NCBI RefSeq assembly: GCF_001586255.1
Contig: NZ_CP014544.1
Coordinates: forward strand, 3,690,501 to 3,754,500
DNA from: Zhongshania aliphaticivorans
Lineage (GTDB): Bacteria; Pseudomonadota; Gammaproteobacteria; Pseudomonadales; Spongiibacteraceae
Direction of reading: 5' to 3'
DNA length: 64,000 nucleotides
Part shown: positions 27,887 to 37,223 of the stretch, piece by piece
Layout: each line of letters starts with the position of its first letter
Position numbering within the stretch: position 1 is the stretch's first letter
Made by a program: the position numbers and the translations under genes
The notes under the pieces: generated by a model
Seen by the model: only the letters and a program-made list of their open reading frames with translations
The model's database searches: none
Told to the model about the DNA's origin: nothing

Positions 27887-27906
27887 CACAAAACATCAAG
27901 TTTAGA

Positions 27907-29289
27907 TCAGCCGTCTTTCAAGGCTTCTTGACGCTCCAGTTCTTTTTCCATGAACTGCATCCACTGCTTAGCATAGTCCTTGGATTTCTCGCTTTTTGCT
28001 GCTTCTTTAAAGGCCTTTTTGGCACCCTCGTATTCCTGCAGGTTAAAACGAGCCATACCCAGCACTAAATAGGCGGTATCTGGACGCTTGAGGTCACCCT
28101 TTTTGAATGCGTTTTCAATTGCCTTTTCAGCTTTATCAAACTCATCATTATCGAGGTATATATTCCCTAAACGCGACCAAAGCTCACCTTTATCAGACTT
28201 GGCAGCCGCTTTTTCCATTTCTGGAATTGCGCGCTTTAGCTCCTGAGCCTGACGCCAAGCGTTACCCAGCAATTCGAGATTCTTAGAGGTAGCAGGGATA
28301 TCGCCTTTCTTAATCCCTTTATCCAGAACCTTAGCTGCTTTATAGGGCACTTCCTGAGACAGGAAGAGATACGCCATGTTAATTAGCTCTTTGTCATTAT
28401 CCAGAACACCTTCGGTGTATGCCGTCTCCATTGCTGCAGTCGACTTACTCTCCATTTTCAGCTCGTTATACATGGCTGAAAGTTGAAGCCAATAGGCTTT
28501 CTTCTGGTAGTGCTTCAGCGTTTCTTCAAGAATCGCAGTTACACGTTTAATGTCGTTCTTTTCATAGTACAAATAGCGCTGCAAGCCCCACCATTGCTCT
28601 TTAGGAACCTTGCCTCGGCTGGTGTAGTCATTGATAGCGACCTCAATGTACTTCAGCGCCTTGTCTAAGTCCTTTAGCTGGTAGTAACCCTGCGACAATA
28701 ATGCGTAAGCACCAGCGCCCGGATCTTCTTGCATCTCTTGCTTTGCCTTAAACCATTCCAAAAGAGTGTTTACACCGTTTCTGTAATCCTCTTTCACGAA
28801 GTAAAGCTGAGCAATGGTGTATTTAGTATTTAACTCCATCGCTTCCGGAATATCCGGCTGCTTAACCACGTTGCGGTATGCATCCAAGGCCAAATTGTAC
28901 TTTTCTTGCGTAAAATAAATAAACGCGTACATATTATAGAGGTTGGCAAGCTCATAGCTATTGAGTGAATTCCGTCCTTCTTTATCGCGGAGTTCATTCA
29001 GTAGGTTAATCGCCTGACTGTATTTTTTTTCGTCCGCAGCCATCTGCGCTTCATTTAATTTTTCATAAATTTTAGCGCGGATTGCTGGTGTTCTACGTGT
29101 GCTACGCTTGGGCTTCTCTGATCTGTCGGCAGCGTGGGCAATACCCACGCTTAGCTCACCAACCAGCGGCTGCACGGCGGTGCTTACCACCGGCAGAGCT
29201 AGAACAGTGGCAACACCTAAGACCAGAGAGCAGCCCAGCTTGACCAACACCGGACGCATCGCTTTAGTGCTCGAGTGATAATCAGACAT
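27907..29289 (-). CDS. Tetratricopeptide repeat protein of the TonB2 operon
   Basis: 460 residues with an N-terminal signal or anchor helix (LGCSLVLGVATVLALPVVST), then many TPR helix pairs (LNSYELANLYNMYAFIYF, YLVLGMARFNLQEYEGAKKAF). Such a protein ends many TonB2/TtpC operons and probably acts as a periplasmic scaffold for the transducer. Its start overlaps the tonB stop by one base, and a terminator follows. The precise role is not established. Confidence 0.85.
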   Translation of the reverse strand: MSDYHSSTKAMRPVLVKLGCSLVLGVATVLALPVVSTAVQPLVGELSVGIAHAADRSEKPKRSTRRTPAIRAKIYEKLNEAQMAADEKKYSQAINLLNELRDKEGRNSLNSYELANLYNMYAFIYFTQEKYNLALDAYRNVVKQPDIPEAMELNTKYTIAQLYFVKEDYRNGVNTLLEWFKAKQEMQEDPGAGAYALLSQGYYQLKDLDKALKYIEVAINDYTSRGKVPKEQWWGLQRYLYYEKNDIKRVTAILEETLKHYQKKAYWLQLSAMYNELKMESKSTAAMETAYTEGVLDNDKELINMAYLFLSQEVPYKAAKVLDKGIKKGDIPATSKNLELLGNAWRQAQELKRAIPEMEKAAAKSDKGELWSRLGNIYLDNDEFDKAEKAIENAFKKGDLKRPDTAYLVLGMARFNLQEYEGAKKAFKEAAKSEKSKDYAKQWMQFMEKELERQEALKDG

Positions 29290-29888
29290 TATTTTTCCAA
29301 CTCATAAGTGAACCGGTTTTGAATGCCCGGCACCTCAATAGGCTCGCCGTCGGACACACGCGGTTTGTACTTAAACTTCTCTGCGGCTTTTATAGAAGCG
29401 CGCTCAAAATAACCGGACGGCTCGCAGTCGACTGCCACGATATCACGGGTAGTACCCGCTTTTGTTACCGTGTACTCAACCGTACAATAACCCGTAACAC
29501 CTCGACTCTGCGCACGACGCGGATATATCGGTGCAACTTTGACGATTGGCAAATATTCACCATCTGAGGCGGAAAGCCCCCCGGCGGTATTTGTTAAATC
29601 GACACTCTGAGCTGGCGTCATATTGACAACATCCATATTTGGATTGATGTCTTCCATCTCAGGCTGCTCCATATCCGGCGGTGGCTCATCTGGCTCCTTC
29701 GGCTTATCGGGCTTGCTGTCCTTCATTGTTTCAATCTTGGTGTCCGGCATTTGAATATCGGCCAGCTTTGTACGCGGTTTTTCATCCAGCGTTTTATCAG
29801 CCATCTCGATAAGCGATGGCATTATGATGAACAGCGCTGCTGTCACCACAAATGCCAATGCGGCACCATATAAAAGTCGAATATTCAT
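29289..29888 (-). CDS. tonB2: TonB family energy transducer (TonB2 type)
   Basis: 199 residues. One N-terminal membrane helix (about 5-28) is followed by a short Pro/Glu/Asp-rich linker (KPDKPKEPDEPPPDMEQPEM). The C-terminal TonB domain has PIYPRRAQSRGVTGYCTVEY and ASIKAAEKFKYKPRV. The short linker matches TonB2 rather than TonB1. It carries proton-motive energy from ExbB/ExbD to outer-membrane receptors. It sits between exbD (5 bp) and the TPR gene (1-base overlap). Confidence 0.92.
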   Translation of the reverse strand: MNIRLLYGAALAFVVTAALFIIMPSLIEMADKTLDEKPRTKLADIQMPDTKIETMKDSKPDKPKEPDEPPPDMEQPEMEDINPNMDVVNMTPAQSVDLTNTAGGLSASDGEYLPIVKVAPIYPRRAQSRGVTGYCTVEYTVTKAGTTRDIVAVDCEPSGYFERASIKAAEKFKYKPRVSDGEPIEVPGIQNRFTYELEK

Positions 29889-29893
29889 ATTGA

Positions 29894-30301
29894 TCAGCTG
29901 TCTTCAGTGGCCAATGAAACATCGTATACACCAGCCGACCGGCTAGCGTCGATAACCGCAGTAACCGTCTCGGTATTCGAGGCTTTATCAGCCTGAATTA
30001 CCACGGCACCTTTTGGATTTTCGGCGTGCATCCGCTCTACAACTGAGCGAACTGCGCGCTTATCTACCCGGCGCTTATCAATCCATATTTCGTTGGTTGC
30101 TGTGACCGCAATCAGAATATTAACATTCTCTTTTTTACTTGATGTTGATGCGTCTGGGCGGTTCACCTCGACGCCAGCTTCCTTGATAAAGGACGCTGTT
30201 ACAATAAAGAAGATCAACATGATAAACACAACGTCGAGCATCGGCGTTAAGTCTATTTCAGAGGGATTATCCTCTTGTCCGCCTCTTTTATTCCTTCTCA
30301 T
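29894..30301 (-). CDS. exbD: Biopolymer transport protein ExbD
   Basis: 135 residues. One membrane helix contains the essential Asp (DLTPMLDVVFIMLIFFIVTA), followed by a small periplasmic domain (IWIDKRRVDKRAVRSVVERM). With ExbB it forms the proton-driven motor that powers TonB. It lies 10 bp after the small ExbB gene and 5 bp before tonB. Confidence 0.95.
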   Translation of the reverse strand: MRRNKRGGQEDNPSEIDLTPMLDVVFIMLIFFIVTASFIKEAGVEVNRPDASTSSKKENVNILIAVTATNEIWIDKRRVDKRAVRSVVERMHAENPKGAVVIQADKASNTETVTAVIDASRSAGVYDVSLATEDS

Positions 30302-30311
30302 GTTAGCTCTC

Positions 30312-30839
30312 TTAGTGATCTGTTGTCAGATGGTCTTCCAAAAGCTCGCTCTCACGCTCTGCAATACTTTTAACATAGGTATTGATAAAAACGCCTGACA
30401 AAGCCGCAACCATACCCGCCATTGTCGGGATTGTTGCTTTTGAAACACCGCCGGCCATCGATTTAGCATCGCCGCCACCCGTTACCGCCATGATATTAAA
30501 CACTTCAATCATACCGGTAACAGTACCCAACAACCCTAACAGTGGGCACAGTGCCACCATTGTCTGGATCATTGGCAAACTCGCATTAATCTTAATTGAT
30601 ACTTCAGATATCAATTTTTCGCGAATTCGCTTGGCATTCCAGGATTTACGCTCTGTGCGTTTCTCCCAGCTGCCAATGGCACCGTTGACGTCTTTCGACA
30701 ACTCAAATTTGTAATACCAAAGTCTTTCCAGAGCGAGAGTCCACATCAAAAATGTCAGGCCGGCGATGGCCCAAAGTACGTCGCCGCCTGCATCCATGAA
30801 TCGTCGAATTATCTCCGCCCATTCATTCAGTAGGTACAT
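30312..30839 (-). CDS. exbB: MotA/TolQ/ExbB proton channel protein (small, ExbB2)
   Basis: 175 residues with three predicted membrane helices. The first is near residue 20 (DVLWAIAGLTFLMWTLALER); the ExbB core has MVALCPLLGLLGTVTGMIEV then FNIMAVTGGG and ATIPTMAGMVAALSGVFINT. It pairs with ExbD. It is one of two ExbB-like proteins in the operon, the arrangement typical of TonB2/TtpC systems. It follows the large ExbB with a 3-bp gap. Confidence 0.92.
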   Translation of the reverse strand: MYLLNEWAEIIRRFMDAGGDVLWAIAGLTFLMWTLALERLWYYKFELSKDVNGAIGSWEKRTERKSWNAKRIREKLISEVSIKINASLPMIQTMVALCPLLGLLGTVTGMIEVFNIMAVTGGGDAKSMAGGVSKATIPTMAGMVAALSGVFINTYVKSIAERESELLEDHLTTDH

Positions 30840-30842
30840 CGC

Positions 30843-32228
30843 TTAATTCCCCGCGTGACCTTCCGTGTGTTCGGCAATGATGCCCGTAGTTTGCTGGTCA
30901 AGAACATGGATAATCTTCTTGGCCCGACCGCTCACAAAAGTGTGCAGTAGAACTGTTGGGATCGCTACCACCAGACCGAGTACAGTAGTTACCAGTGCAC
31001 CAGAGATACCGCCAGCCATTGCTTTCGGATCACCAGCACCAAAGATGGTGATGGCCTGGAAGGTGATAATCATACCGGTTACGGTACCCAGCAGACCCAG
31101 TAGCGGGGCAACTGCGGCGATAATTTTGAGCAGGTTCAATGAGTTCTCTAGGCGCGGAGTCTCTTTCAGAATCGCTTCCGACAGTTTCAGCTCCAGAGTT
31201 TCAGGATCCATGCTTGGATTATCTTCATGAACTTTCAATACACGACCAAGGCTGTTATTGGTGTTGGCTTTTTTGGTTTTCAGCTGACTAGCAACTTTCA
31301 TGTCTTCTAATGTAAGTACAATCAGACGCCAAATCGCGATCAACATAGCCAGTGCACCAACTGCAGTGATGACGTAACCAACCACACCACCCTGATGCCA
31401 ACGCTCAGTTAAGGTTGGGCTATCAATCAACGCTGCCAGGTAAGAGCCACCGGTAGGACCAGTAGGGTCAACACCGAAGGGGTGCATGCCTGAAGTAGCG
31501 TTCGCCAATTCTTCAGCCCAGCCCATGTAGCGAGTTGGCTGACGAGACAACACAGCTAAAGTGCCGTTTTCTGCGATATATTGCAGGTACTCACCTTCAG
31601 TATTGACTGCGTTGAAGGTACCAACACGGACAACGTCCTGCTCGCTCTTCTCGCCGCCAGCACTGGTTACAGTAGTGCGGAATTTAACAACACGACCAGA
31701 CTCAGTCATTTCGCGCTGTAGTTCAAACCATACTCGCTCAATCTCTTCAATGCTTGGCAGCTCTTCTGCACCAGACATCTTAGAAATCAAATCGTCGATA
31801 AACTGCTCACGCTGTGGGAACTGGATACTAACGAGTGACGATTGGAAGTTTGAACGTAAATCACCAGCAGTAGACGTCAGGTGACCAAACAGCTCAGTCA
31901 ATGTACCCAGACGTTCCTTAAGCGTACGCTGACGCTCAGTGATCACGGTCTCATTTTCTTCAAAGGTTTTTTCCAAATTGGAAGAACGCTTCTCTTCTGC
32001 AGCCAAGGTACGTTTCGCTTCATCCAGCGTTTTTTGCTGGTCGTAACGGGCTGCAACAAAGCGCTGTTCGCGCTCTTTGTTTTCACGAGCGTCGGTCGCA
32101 TAACCCTGACGAACCATTTTAAGCAGTTCATCTAGAGACTTGGCGTCCTCCGCCATAGCGGGCATCGCTGCAACAGCAATCATACCGCCAAAGGCAAGCA
32201 CTGCGGCTTTAAATAGATTACGTTTCAT
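30843..32228 (-). CDS. ttpC: TtpC-like large MotA/TolQ/ExbB protein
   Basis: 461 residues. A signal peptide (cleavage near AMAEDA) is followed by a coiled-coil periplasmic region (about 45-110, Glu/Arg/Lys-rich), a mixed periplasmic domain, then three membrane helices with the ExbB core AAVAPLLGLLGTVTGMIITF. In Vibrio, TtpC works with ExbB2/ExbD2/TonB2 and is needed for TonB2-dependent iron uptake. The start overlaps the DUF3450 gene stop by one base. Confidence 0.9.
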   Translation of the reverse strand: MKRNLFKAAVLAFGGMIAVAAMPAMAEDAKSLDELLKMVRQGYATDARENKEREQRFVAARYDQQKTLDEAKRTLAAEEKRSSNLEKTFEENETVITERQRTLKERLGTLTELFGHLTSTAGDLRSNFQSSLVSIQFPQREQFIDDLISKMSGAEELPSIEEIERVWFELQREMTESGRVVKFRTTVTSAGGEKSEQDVVRVGTFNAVNTEGEYLQYIAENGTLAVLSRQPTRYMGWAEELANATSGMHPFGVDPTGPTGGSYLAALIDSPTLTERWHQGGVVGYVITAVGALAMLIAIWRLIVLTLEDMKVASQLKTKKANTNNSLGRVLKVHEDNPSMDPETLELKLSEAILKETPRLENSLNLLKIIAAVAPLLGLLGTVTGMIITFQAITIFGAGDPKAMAGGISGALVTTVLGLVVAIPTVLLHTFVSGRAKKIIHVLDQQTTGIIAEHTEGHAGN

Positions 32229-33067
32229 TATTTCGCAGCCTCCGGAGCAGGAATCGGGAGTTTCATAATATCGATAGAAGCCTGCTTATTGGAAATCCGC
32301 AGACCCTTTTGGATCGCGCCGCGGTAGTCGCCAGCATCCAATTCAACCCAGCTGCGCTTGTCTTGATCCCAAGCACCAGACTGTTCACCGTCTGTGGTTT
32401 GGTACATTAAGCCAATGCGACCAATACGCAAGAAGTTAACATCACGCTCAGAACCAGCAACAAGCGCTACGCCTTTGTAGCTATCAATTTTACGACCGTA
32501 TTCGTTCTCGATTTTGTATGCTTCAAGAACTTGACGGAATTTCTCAGCAATCGTGATATCTGAGCGGTCCATATTGCTACGCAGGAACTCAACACGCTCT
32601 TTACGCTCATCGATATGGAACGGCACGTCTAAAGAAACGAACTGCTCAAGACCGTCGATCATACGAATCAATAAAGGAGTAATCTGACGCTGGATAATCG
32701 TTGCTTCATCAACAGATTTTTCCAGGCCAGCAATACGGCGCAACTGGCCGGCAATTTGCTTTTCTAGACGAGCATTGTAGATGCGCAAACCATCTACCTG
32801 TTTCATCACGATTTTATAATCTTGGAGCAAATCACCTGTTTCGGCCGCCAGACGGTCAATTTTGACCTGTGACTGTTGCGCTGCCTTCGTTCTCTTCTGA
32901 CCTACTTCAAGAACTTTACTAACAGGAATCAGTGGTTTAGGGGGTGGCAGTTGTGCTGCCGCATCTTGTCCAGCAGTTGAATCAGCTGAGTAGGCCGGCG
33001 ACGCAGCCAGCATACCAACAGCCATACCGACCGCTAGCGCGATTGTTTTCAATCGTTGCGTTTTCAT
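32228..33067 (-). CDS. DUF3450 periplasmic protein of the TonB2 system
   Basis: 279 residues. A signal peptide ends near AYSADS. A Pro-rich stretch and a long coiled coil (about 55-130: TKAAQQSQVKIDRLAAETGD and ARLEKQIAGQLRRIAGLEKS) precede a compact C-terminal domain (LRIGRIGLMYQTTDG). DUF3450 proteins regularly open TtpC-ExbB-ExbD-TonB2 operons and may contact TtpC in the periplasm through the coiled coil. It is the first gene of the operon; its promoter should lie in 33068-33366. Confidence 0.88.
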   Translation of the reverse strand: MKTQRLKTIALAVGMAVGMLAASPAYSADSTAGQDAAAQLPPPKPLIPVSKVLEVGQKRTKAAQQSQVKIDRLAAETGDLLQDYKIVMKQVDGLRIYNARLEKQIAGQLRRIAGLEKSVDEATIIQRQITPLLIRMIDGLEQFVSLDVPFHIDERKERVEFLRSNMDRSDITIAEKFRQVLEAYKIENEYGRKIDSYKGVALVAGSERDVNFLRIGRIGLMYQTTDGEQSGAWDQDKRSWVELDAGDYRGAIQKGLRISNKQASIDIMKLPIPAPEAAK

Positions 33068-33366
33068 GGGAATTGCTTTTCCTATTTGGGACGTTTAGTG
33101 AAAGCAGAGCTTATTATCTTGTTCAGCCGTACGGCCAGTCGTAAGACCGTGCTTTCATACAGCGGAGCTTATTTTAATCACGAGCAATCATAAGAATCAA
33201 CGAGAAAACTAAATGTTTCGTAATATAAAATAGTTTGCCTTCCGGCTGGGTTAATGTGTTACAGATTCGAGAATTAAGGTAACAATATAAATATTATAAG
33301 TAACGCCCGAAGCGGGCGCGATTTTGTTATGACGCGAAACACCTGATTGTTATTTGTACAAACCAT
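33068..33366. other. Intergenic region upstream of the TonB2 operon
   Basis: About 300 AT-rich bases between the DUF3450 and folA genes. It should hold the TonB2 operon promoter and the folA end. Apart from the small hairpin at 33304-33318 nothing was recognised, and no Fur-box-like palindrome was seen despite the operon's likely link to iron. Confidence 0.4.
33304..33318 (-). terminator. Possible terminator hairpin after folA
   Basis: A 6-bp stem CGCCCG / CGGGCG with a 3-base loop, about 50 bp past the folA stop. Only a weak T-rich tract follows on the minus strand (TTACTTAT), so it may be a weak terminator for lgt-thyA-folA or a chance hairpin. Confidence 0.4.
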
Positions 33367-33888
33367 CTACGACTCAGCCGAAACGCGCTCCAATGTGACG
33401 AAACTATAGCCTAAACCTTCGGCACTTGTTATGGGGTAACACTCTCTCGCCGTCTCGCGCCACTGGGCATCCACCAATTCCGGAAACCACGCGTCGCCAT
33501 CAAGACTGATATCTACCTCGGTAAGATAGATTTTTTGCGCCTCATTGAGCGCACTTCGGTAAATGGTTTCACCACCAATCACCACAATCTCAGCCAAACC
33601 CTCCGCTAGGGCATGCTCACGCGCCAACGCCAAGCCTGCACTTAAGCTAGGCACCACATAAGCCCCCTCAGCCACATATTCAGGCTGCCGACTAATAACA
33701 ATATTTTTCCGACCCGGCAGTGGGCGACCGATTGATTCCCAGGTTTTACGCCCCATCACAATAGGCTTACCCAAGGTCGTCGCCTTAAAATGCTTCAAGT
33801 CCGCCGGTAGATGCCAAGGCAATTGATTGCCCACACCAATGACTCGGTTATTTGCCATAGCAACAATCAAAGAAACCGTAACCGTCAT
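33367..33888 (-). CDS. folA: Dihydrofolate reductase
   Basis: 173 residues. It reduces dihydrofolate to tetrahydrofolate with NADPH. Family blocks are NRVIGVGNQLPWHLPADLKH, VMGRKTWESIGRPLPGRKN and IYLTEVDISLDGDAWFPE. The ATG at 33886-33888 (MTVTVSLIVAM) has GGAGATTTC just upstream; the longer frame to 33912 is not needed. It lies 13 bp after thyA, which makes the dihydrofolate it recycles. Confidence 0.96.
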   Translation of the reverse strand: MTVTVSLIVAMANNRVIGVGNQLPWHLPADLKHFKATTLGKPIVMGRKTWESIGRPLPGRKNIVISRQPEYVAEGAYVVPSLSAGLALAREHALAEGLAEIVVIGGETIYRSALNEAQKIYLTEVDISLDGDAWFPELVDAQWRETARECYPITSAEGLGYSFVTLERVSAES

Positions 33889-33901
33889 GAAATCTCCAAA
33901 A

Positions 33902-34741
33902 TCAGATTGCAATTGGGGCTTTTATGGCCGGATGAGGCTCATAGCCCGCAAACTCAAAGTCGTCAAAATCATAGTCAAAAACCGATTCAGGACGACGCTT
34001 TATCAGCAGTTTTGGCAGGGCTCGCGGCGTGCGACGCAGCTGCTCTTCAACAATTTCGTCGGTTAGGTGATTTTGATATAAATGGCAGTCGCCAAAGGTG
34101 TGTACAAAATCACCTACTTCTAAATCACACTGCTGGGCGATCATATGGGTCAACAGTGCATAGCTAGCGATATTAAAAGGTACTCCCAGAAACAGGTCTG
34201 CACTGCGTTGGTAGAGCTGGCACGACAGCTTTCCGTCAGCCACATAAAACTGGAACAAGGTATGGCATGGCGGCAATGCGGCGCGACCACGACGAACATT
34301 TTCTTGGGGACTCAAAGACTCATCGGGAAGGTCAGCGGGATTCCATGCATTTACCAGCAAACGACGAGAGTCTGGCTTGCGACGAATCATCTCAACGACT
34401 TCACTAATCTGATCAATCGTGCTGCCATCTGGGCAGGCCCAACTGCGCCACTGCTTGCCGTAAATCGGGCCCAAGTCACCATTCTCCAGCGCCCACTCAT
34501 TCCAGATCGAAACACCACGTTCCTGCAACCAGTTATTGTCACAACTGCCCTGCAAAAACCAAATTAGCTCGCAAATAATACTGCGTAAATGTACCTTTTT
34601 AGTTGTTAGCAAGGGAAAGCCCTGCTGCAGATCAAAGCGCAGCTGGCGACCAAATACTGAGCGTGTGCCCACCCCTGTACGGTCTCCCTTATCAGTGCCA
34701 TTGTCGCGAACATCCCGCAGCAAATCCAAATACTGTTGCAT
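33902..34741 (-). CDS. thyA: Thymidylate synthase
   Basis: 279 residues. It methylates dUMP to dTMP with methylene-tetrahydrofolate. The active-site cysteine lies in [13 protein letters not shown], and [19 protein letters not shown] is the conserved substrate-binding block. It is slightly longer than the 264-residue E. coli enzyme because of extra residues at about 85-150. It lies between lgt (1-bp gap) and folA. Confidence 0.97.
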   Translation of the reverse strand: MQQYLDLLRDVRDNGTDKGDRTGVGTRSVFGRQLRFDLQQGFPLLTTKKVHLRSIICELIWFLQGSCDNNWLQERGVSIWNEWALENGDLGPIYGKQWRSWACPDGSTIDQISEVVEMIRRKPDSRRLLVNAWNPADLPDESLSPQENVRRGRAALPPCHTLFQFYVADGKLSCQLYQRSADLFLGVPFNIASYALLTHMIAQQCDLEVGDFVHTFGDCHLYQNHLTDEIVEEQLRRTPRALPKLLIKRRPESVFDYDFDDFEFAGYEPHPAIKAPIAI

Positions 34742-34742
34742 A

Positions 34743-35594
34743 CTATTTTCCTACTTTCTTCGTTGTTCTGCGCTTCACTGGAGCAGTCGCTGCTGTACCA
34801 CTACGCGCCGATTCATTGCGGGTATAAGCCCATACCAACAAAAATCCGCCAATAATAATCATTGGCAGCGACAATTCCTGACCCCGCGTGAGCCAGCCCA
34901 TGGCGTCAAAACCAATATGGCTATCAGGCTCACGTACAAACTCAACCAAAAAGCGGAAGCTGCCGTAACATAGTAAAAACAAGGCGCCCGCAGCCAACGG
35001 TGGCCGCTGCTTACGCGTAAAGAAGAACAAAATTGTAAACAATACCACGCCCTCTAGCGCGAACTGATATAGCTGCGATGGGTGTCGAGGCAATTGTGAC
35101 GGGTCGCGGGGAAACAGCATGCCCAAAGGGCCATCGGTAGGGCGACCCCATAACTCTTGGCCGATAAAATTGCCAATGCGGCCCAAGCCCAAGCCAATGG
35201 GCGCCAACGGGGCGATAAAATCCCACAGAGCCGCCACCGGCACTTTAATTTTGCGCGCATACAAGGCAACCGCGACAATCACGCCAAGCAAACCACCGTG
35301 AAAGGCCATGCCACCTTCCCAGACTCTGAGCAACCACAACGGATCTTGTAAAAACTGAGGAAAATTATAAAAAATAACATAGCCAAAGCGGCCGCCCAGG
35401 ATCACCCCTACCGCGCCGTAAAAAATCAAATCTTCAACCTGGGCCTCATTAAGGGGGCTCCAGGGCTGGTGGCTGCGACGCTTAGCCAAAAACCACGCAG
35501 CGGCAAAGCCCGCTAAATACATTAGCCCATACCAATGAATGGACAATGGCCCCAACTGCAAGGCAACTGGATCGATATCAGGATGTCTCAACAT
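34743..35594 (-). CDS. lgt: Phosphatidylglycerol-prolipoprotein diacylglyceryl transferase Lgt
   Basis: 283 residues and seven predicted membrane helices. The Lgt signature [20 protein letters not shown] is present, with [15 protein letters not shown] and [12 protein letters not shown], all conserved catalytic-region blocks. It adds the diacylglyceryl group to the lipobox cysteine of prolipoproteins. Its start follows the TauE/SafE gene by 3 bp, and thyA follows it by 1 bp. Confidence 0.97.
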   Translation of the reverse strand: MLRHPDIDPVALQLGPLSIHWYGLMYLAGFAAAWFLAKRRSHQPWSPLNEAQVEDLIFYGAVGVILGGRFGYVIFYNFPQFLQDPLWLLRVWEGGMAFHGGLLGVIVAVALYARKIKVPVAALWDFIAPLAPIGLGLGRIGNFIGQELWGRPTDGPLGMLFPRDPSQLPRHPSQLYQFALEGVVLFTILFFFTRKQRPPLAAGALFLLCYGSFRFLVEFVREPDSHIGFDAMGWLTRGQELSLPMIIIGGFLLVWAYTRNESARSGTAATAPVKRRTTKKVGK

Positions 35595-35597
35595 GCC

Positions 35598-36389
35598 CTA
35601 CAGTGCTCCCCAAATAAATTGACTACCAACCACTAACAAAAAACCGGCAAACGCGCGACGAAGATGTGTTGCAGATAAGCTCTGCGCGAGACGCGCACCC
35701 CATTTCGCGCAGGGCGCACTCAGCAAAACCAAACCCAGCAGTGCAGGCCAATACACGAACCCGGTGCTATAGGCAGGCAAGCTGCCATGACCGTAACCAG
35801 CAACAACATTACTCGACGCCCCCACAATCGCAATGGGCAAGCCACACGCGGCAGAGGTTGCGACCGCCCTCTGCATCCGCATATTGCACCAACTTAAATA
35901 CGGTACGGTTAACGAGCCACCACCGACACCAAACAAGGCCGAAAAATAACCGATGCCCACACCCGTCGATGCCAGCCCAAGCGTTCCTGGCAGCGCCCTA
36001 CTTGCCGCAGGTGTAATTGCGAGCCCCATATAGCCGGCAATAAGCAGGCAGAAAATACCAAAGGCCAACTTCAAACTCTCGGCCTCCATGTAACTCGCTG
36101 TCCCCACGCCAAAAACAACACCAGCAGCGATCCCCGGCGCCAAGCCTCGCCAACTCGACCAATCAATATTGCCCAGTTGGTGATGGGCACGCACCGAGCT
36201 AATCGACGTGACCACAATCGCCGCCAAAGACGTCCCCACCGCCAGTTGCATCGCAATATCCGGGGACACGGCCAGCACTGCGAAGCACGCCACTAGGGCA
36301 GGCACAATGACAAGACCGCCACCCACACCAAATAAGCCCGCAGCAAAACCAGCAATCGCGCCCACCCCAAGATATATTAGCAATACCAT
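35598..36389 (-). CDS. TauE/SafE family sulfite exporter-like permease
   Basis: About 263 residues from the ATG at 36387-36389, with about eight predicted membrane helices. The two family repeats begin with GAIAGFAAGLFGVGGGLVIV and GVGIGYFSALFGVGGGSLTV. Substrates in the family include sulfite, sulfonates and other organic anions; this one is unknown. The gene leads into lgt-thyA-folA. Other starts (36407 or 36440) are possible because no ribosome-binding site is clear. It is divergent from the NRDE gene. Confidence 0.9.
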   Translation of the reverse strand: MVLLIYLGVGAIAGFAAGLFGVGGGLVIVPALVACFAVLAVSPDIAMQLAVGTSLAAIVVTSISSVRAHHQLGNIDWSSWRGLAPGIAAGVVFGVGTASYMEAESLKLAFGIFCLLIAGYMGLAITPAASRALPGTLGLASTGVGIGYFSALFGVGGGSLTVPYLSWCNMRMQRAVATSAACGLPIAIVGASSNVVAGYGHGSLPAYSTGFVYWPALLGLVLLSAPCAKWGARLAQSLSATHLRRAFAGFLLVVGSQFIWGAL

Positions 36390-36458
36390 CACACAGTAGA
36401 CTCGCATCAAAGCTGCTATTATGACGGCCTCCACCGGCAAACAACAGCGTATGACTCC

Positions 36459-37208
36459 ATGTGTTTAATTTTATTGTCATGGCAGCAACAGCCCGACCGG
36501 CCATTGATTATTGCGGCAAATCGCGATGAATTCTATTCACGACCAAGCCTCGCCGCTGACATTTGGCCAGACCATCCGCAAATATTGGCGGGGCGTGACT
36601 TAGAACACGGCGGCAGCTGGCTCGGCATTAGTCGCAATGGCCGCTTTGCCGCCGTTACCAACCTCCGAGAAGTCGAACACAGCGGCGAGCATAGCCGAGG
36701 AGACCTCGTTAAAGACTTTTTGCTGAGCGAAAAATCAACAGCTGATTATTTAGAACAGCTAGAGGTAAAAAAAAGCATCTATCGGCCATTTAACTTTATT
36801 GGCTTTGACGGCCACCGCCTAGGCTACAGCAATAACAGCGAAACTGGCTGGCAATTATTGCCGCCGGGCTGCCACGCCATCGGCAATATTCCGCTAAACA
36901 GCACAAATGAAAAAACCGCCAAAGGCAAAATCGATATGGACGTCGCAGTTAGCACTAAAGCCGATCACTTAGCACTACTCGCCATGCTGCAAGATAAAAG
37001 CCCGAACGGACAGCACCAAGATGCATTTCATCATGCGCTGTCTTGTCGCTTCGTGAGCGTAGCCGATTTCAACTACGGCACCCGCTCAAGTAGCGTGGTA
37101 AGTCGCCACCAAAATGGTCACTGGGATTTCTGGGAGCAGCGCTATAATACCAACTCGGCGGACCCGAACTTCCTGCAAGTCAGCGCACTGAACCATTTTC
37201 AGATCTAG
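36459..37208 (+). CDS. NRDE (TANGO2-like) family protein
   Basis: 249 residues. It starts MCLILL, so Cys2 becomes the likely N-terminal residue once Met is removed, as expected for an Ntn-hydrolase-like fold. The name-giving motif is IIAANRDEFYSRPS, and GGSWLGISRNGRFAAVTN follows. The eukaryotic relative TANGO2 has been linked to haem and lipid handling; the bacterial role is not established. It is a single gene, divergent from the TauE/SafE gene and convergent with ptsP (15 bp apart). Confidence 0.9.
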   Translation: MCLILLSWQQQPDRPLIIAANRDEFYSRPSLAADIWPDHPQILAGRDLEHGGSWLGISRNGRFAAVTNLREVEHSGEHSRGDLVKDFLLSEKSTADYLEQLEVKKSIYRPFNFIGFDGHRLGYSNNSETGWQLLPPGCHAIGNIPLNSTNEKTAKGKIDMDVAVSTKADHLALLAMLQDKSPNGQHQDAFHHALSCRFVSVADFNYGTRSSSVVSRHQNGHWDFWEQRYNTNSADPNFLQVSALNHFQI

Positions 37209-37223
37209 AACACGAAATGGACG

